NCBI GenBank assembly: GCA_030743445.1 | Contig: JASLSL010000339.1 | Coordinates: forward strand, 1 to 15,993 | From: Alphaproteobacteria bacterium | GTDB lineage: Bacteria > Pseudomonadota > Alphaproteobacteria > UBA8366 | Reading direction: 5' to 3' | DNA length: 15,993 bases | Shown here: one piece after another, positions 15,738-15,993 of the stretch | Layout: each line of letters begins with the position of its first letter | Numbering within the stretch: the first letter of the stretch is position 1 | The notes under the pieces: model-generated | What the model saw: only the letters and a program-made list of their open reading frames with translations | Databases searched by the model: none | Told to the model about the DNA's origin: nothing | Position numbers and translations under genes: made by a program

Positions 15738-15993
15738 TTGAAATTGTACTACAGACCGGGCGCCTGCTCGCAGGCGTCTCACATCGTCCTCCACGAAACG
15801 GGCTTGGAGTTCGATACGGAAATGGTCAACACCAGTGAAAATACGACGGAAAGCGGTGGTGCCTTCTCGGACATTAACGCCAAGGGCCAAGTCCCTGTGC
15901 TGGAACTCGACGACGGCCAGTTCCTCACCGAAGGCTCCGTCATCGTCCAGTATCTCGCCGATCAGGCGCCGGACGCCGGTCTCCTGCCTGCCG
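15738..15993 (+). CDS. glutathione S-transferase, N-terminal part
   Basis: The first 85 codons of a GST are present and the rest lies beyond the right edge. The thioredoxin-fold N-domain begins KLYYRPGACSQASHIVLHE, which is the bacterial beta-class pattern. Cys10 is in the beta-class catalytic position, and the GQVPVLELDDG and LTEGSVIVQYLAD segments carry the cis-Pro and the Glu/Ser that hold glutathione. No ATG fits the family start. The TTG at 15738 does, with GGGAGG ten bases before it (15723-15728). The protein conjugates or thiol-exchanges glutathione with electrophiles, or reduces peroxides, in the cytosol. Its codons and leader are less GC-rich than the genes to the left. Family is firm; the start codon is well supported but unusual. 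Confidence 0.9.
   Translation, partial: MKLYYRPGACSQASHIVLHETGLEFDTEMVNTSENTTESGGAFSDINAKGQVPVLELDDGQFLTEGSVIVQYLADQAPDAGLLPA

Overview
The window comes from a high-GC chromosome. Gene families, codon use and intergenic palindromes point to an alphaproteobacterium, most likely of Rhodospirillales type. This assignment is inference from sequence character; there is no rRNA or marker gene here. All but about 1.5 kb is coding. Genes at both edges are cut: an alpha/beta hydrolase on the left and a glutathione S-transferase on the right.

Layout. (1) 1-1549, minus strand: a DMT-type exporter followed by an alpha/beta hydrolase, 14 bp apart. (2) 1729-6082, plus strand, divergent from the first block: aldehyde dehydrogenase, enoyl-CoA hydratase/isomerase, cyclase-family metal hydrolase and a DehI-like protein. 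This looks like a catabolic operon, but a GC-rich hairpin repeat (about 5098-5205) sits before its last gene. (3) 6094-6483, minus strand: an XRE-type regulator starting at GTG, convergent to block 2 and divergent from block 4. (4) 6693-9472, plus strand: Ldh-family NAD(P)H oxidoreductase, a 43-aa small protein, a GFA-domain zinc protein and a DAO-family FAD oxidoreductase, tightly packed. (5) 9473-9747: a gene-free stretch between convergent genes holding two unrelated palindromic repeat families. (6) 9748-10752, minus strand: a zinc-free MDR alcohol dehydrogenase/quinone oxidoreductase. (7) 10885-12454, plus strand: ammonium channel Amt followed by a P-II signalling protein, ending in a hairpin terminator. 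(8) 12581-15487, plus strand: a secreted FecR-like protein 3 bp upstream of a CHASE2 class III nucleotidyl cyclase. (9) 15488-15993: a perfect 13-bp inverted repeat, a candidate promoter, a possible 17-codon leader ORF, and the start of a beta-class-like GST with a TTG start.

Taken together, blocks 1-4 look like accessory catabolism of an unidentified organic acid, amine or aldehyde: export, ester/amide hydrolysis, aldehyde oxidation, CoA-thioester chemistry and flavin-dependent amine/amino-acid oxidation. Block 7 is core nitrogen sensing. Block 8 is an envelope-sensing second-messenger module. The strongest novelty candidates are the cyclase, which lacks both usual purine-selecting residues, with its secreted partner; the DehI-like protein with two visible repeats and an apparently altered catalytic position; and the AT-rich, palindrome-flanked element after the DAO gene. 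No complete mobile element, CRISPR array, tRNA or rRNA was seen.
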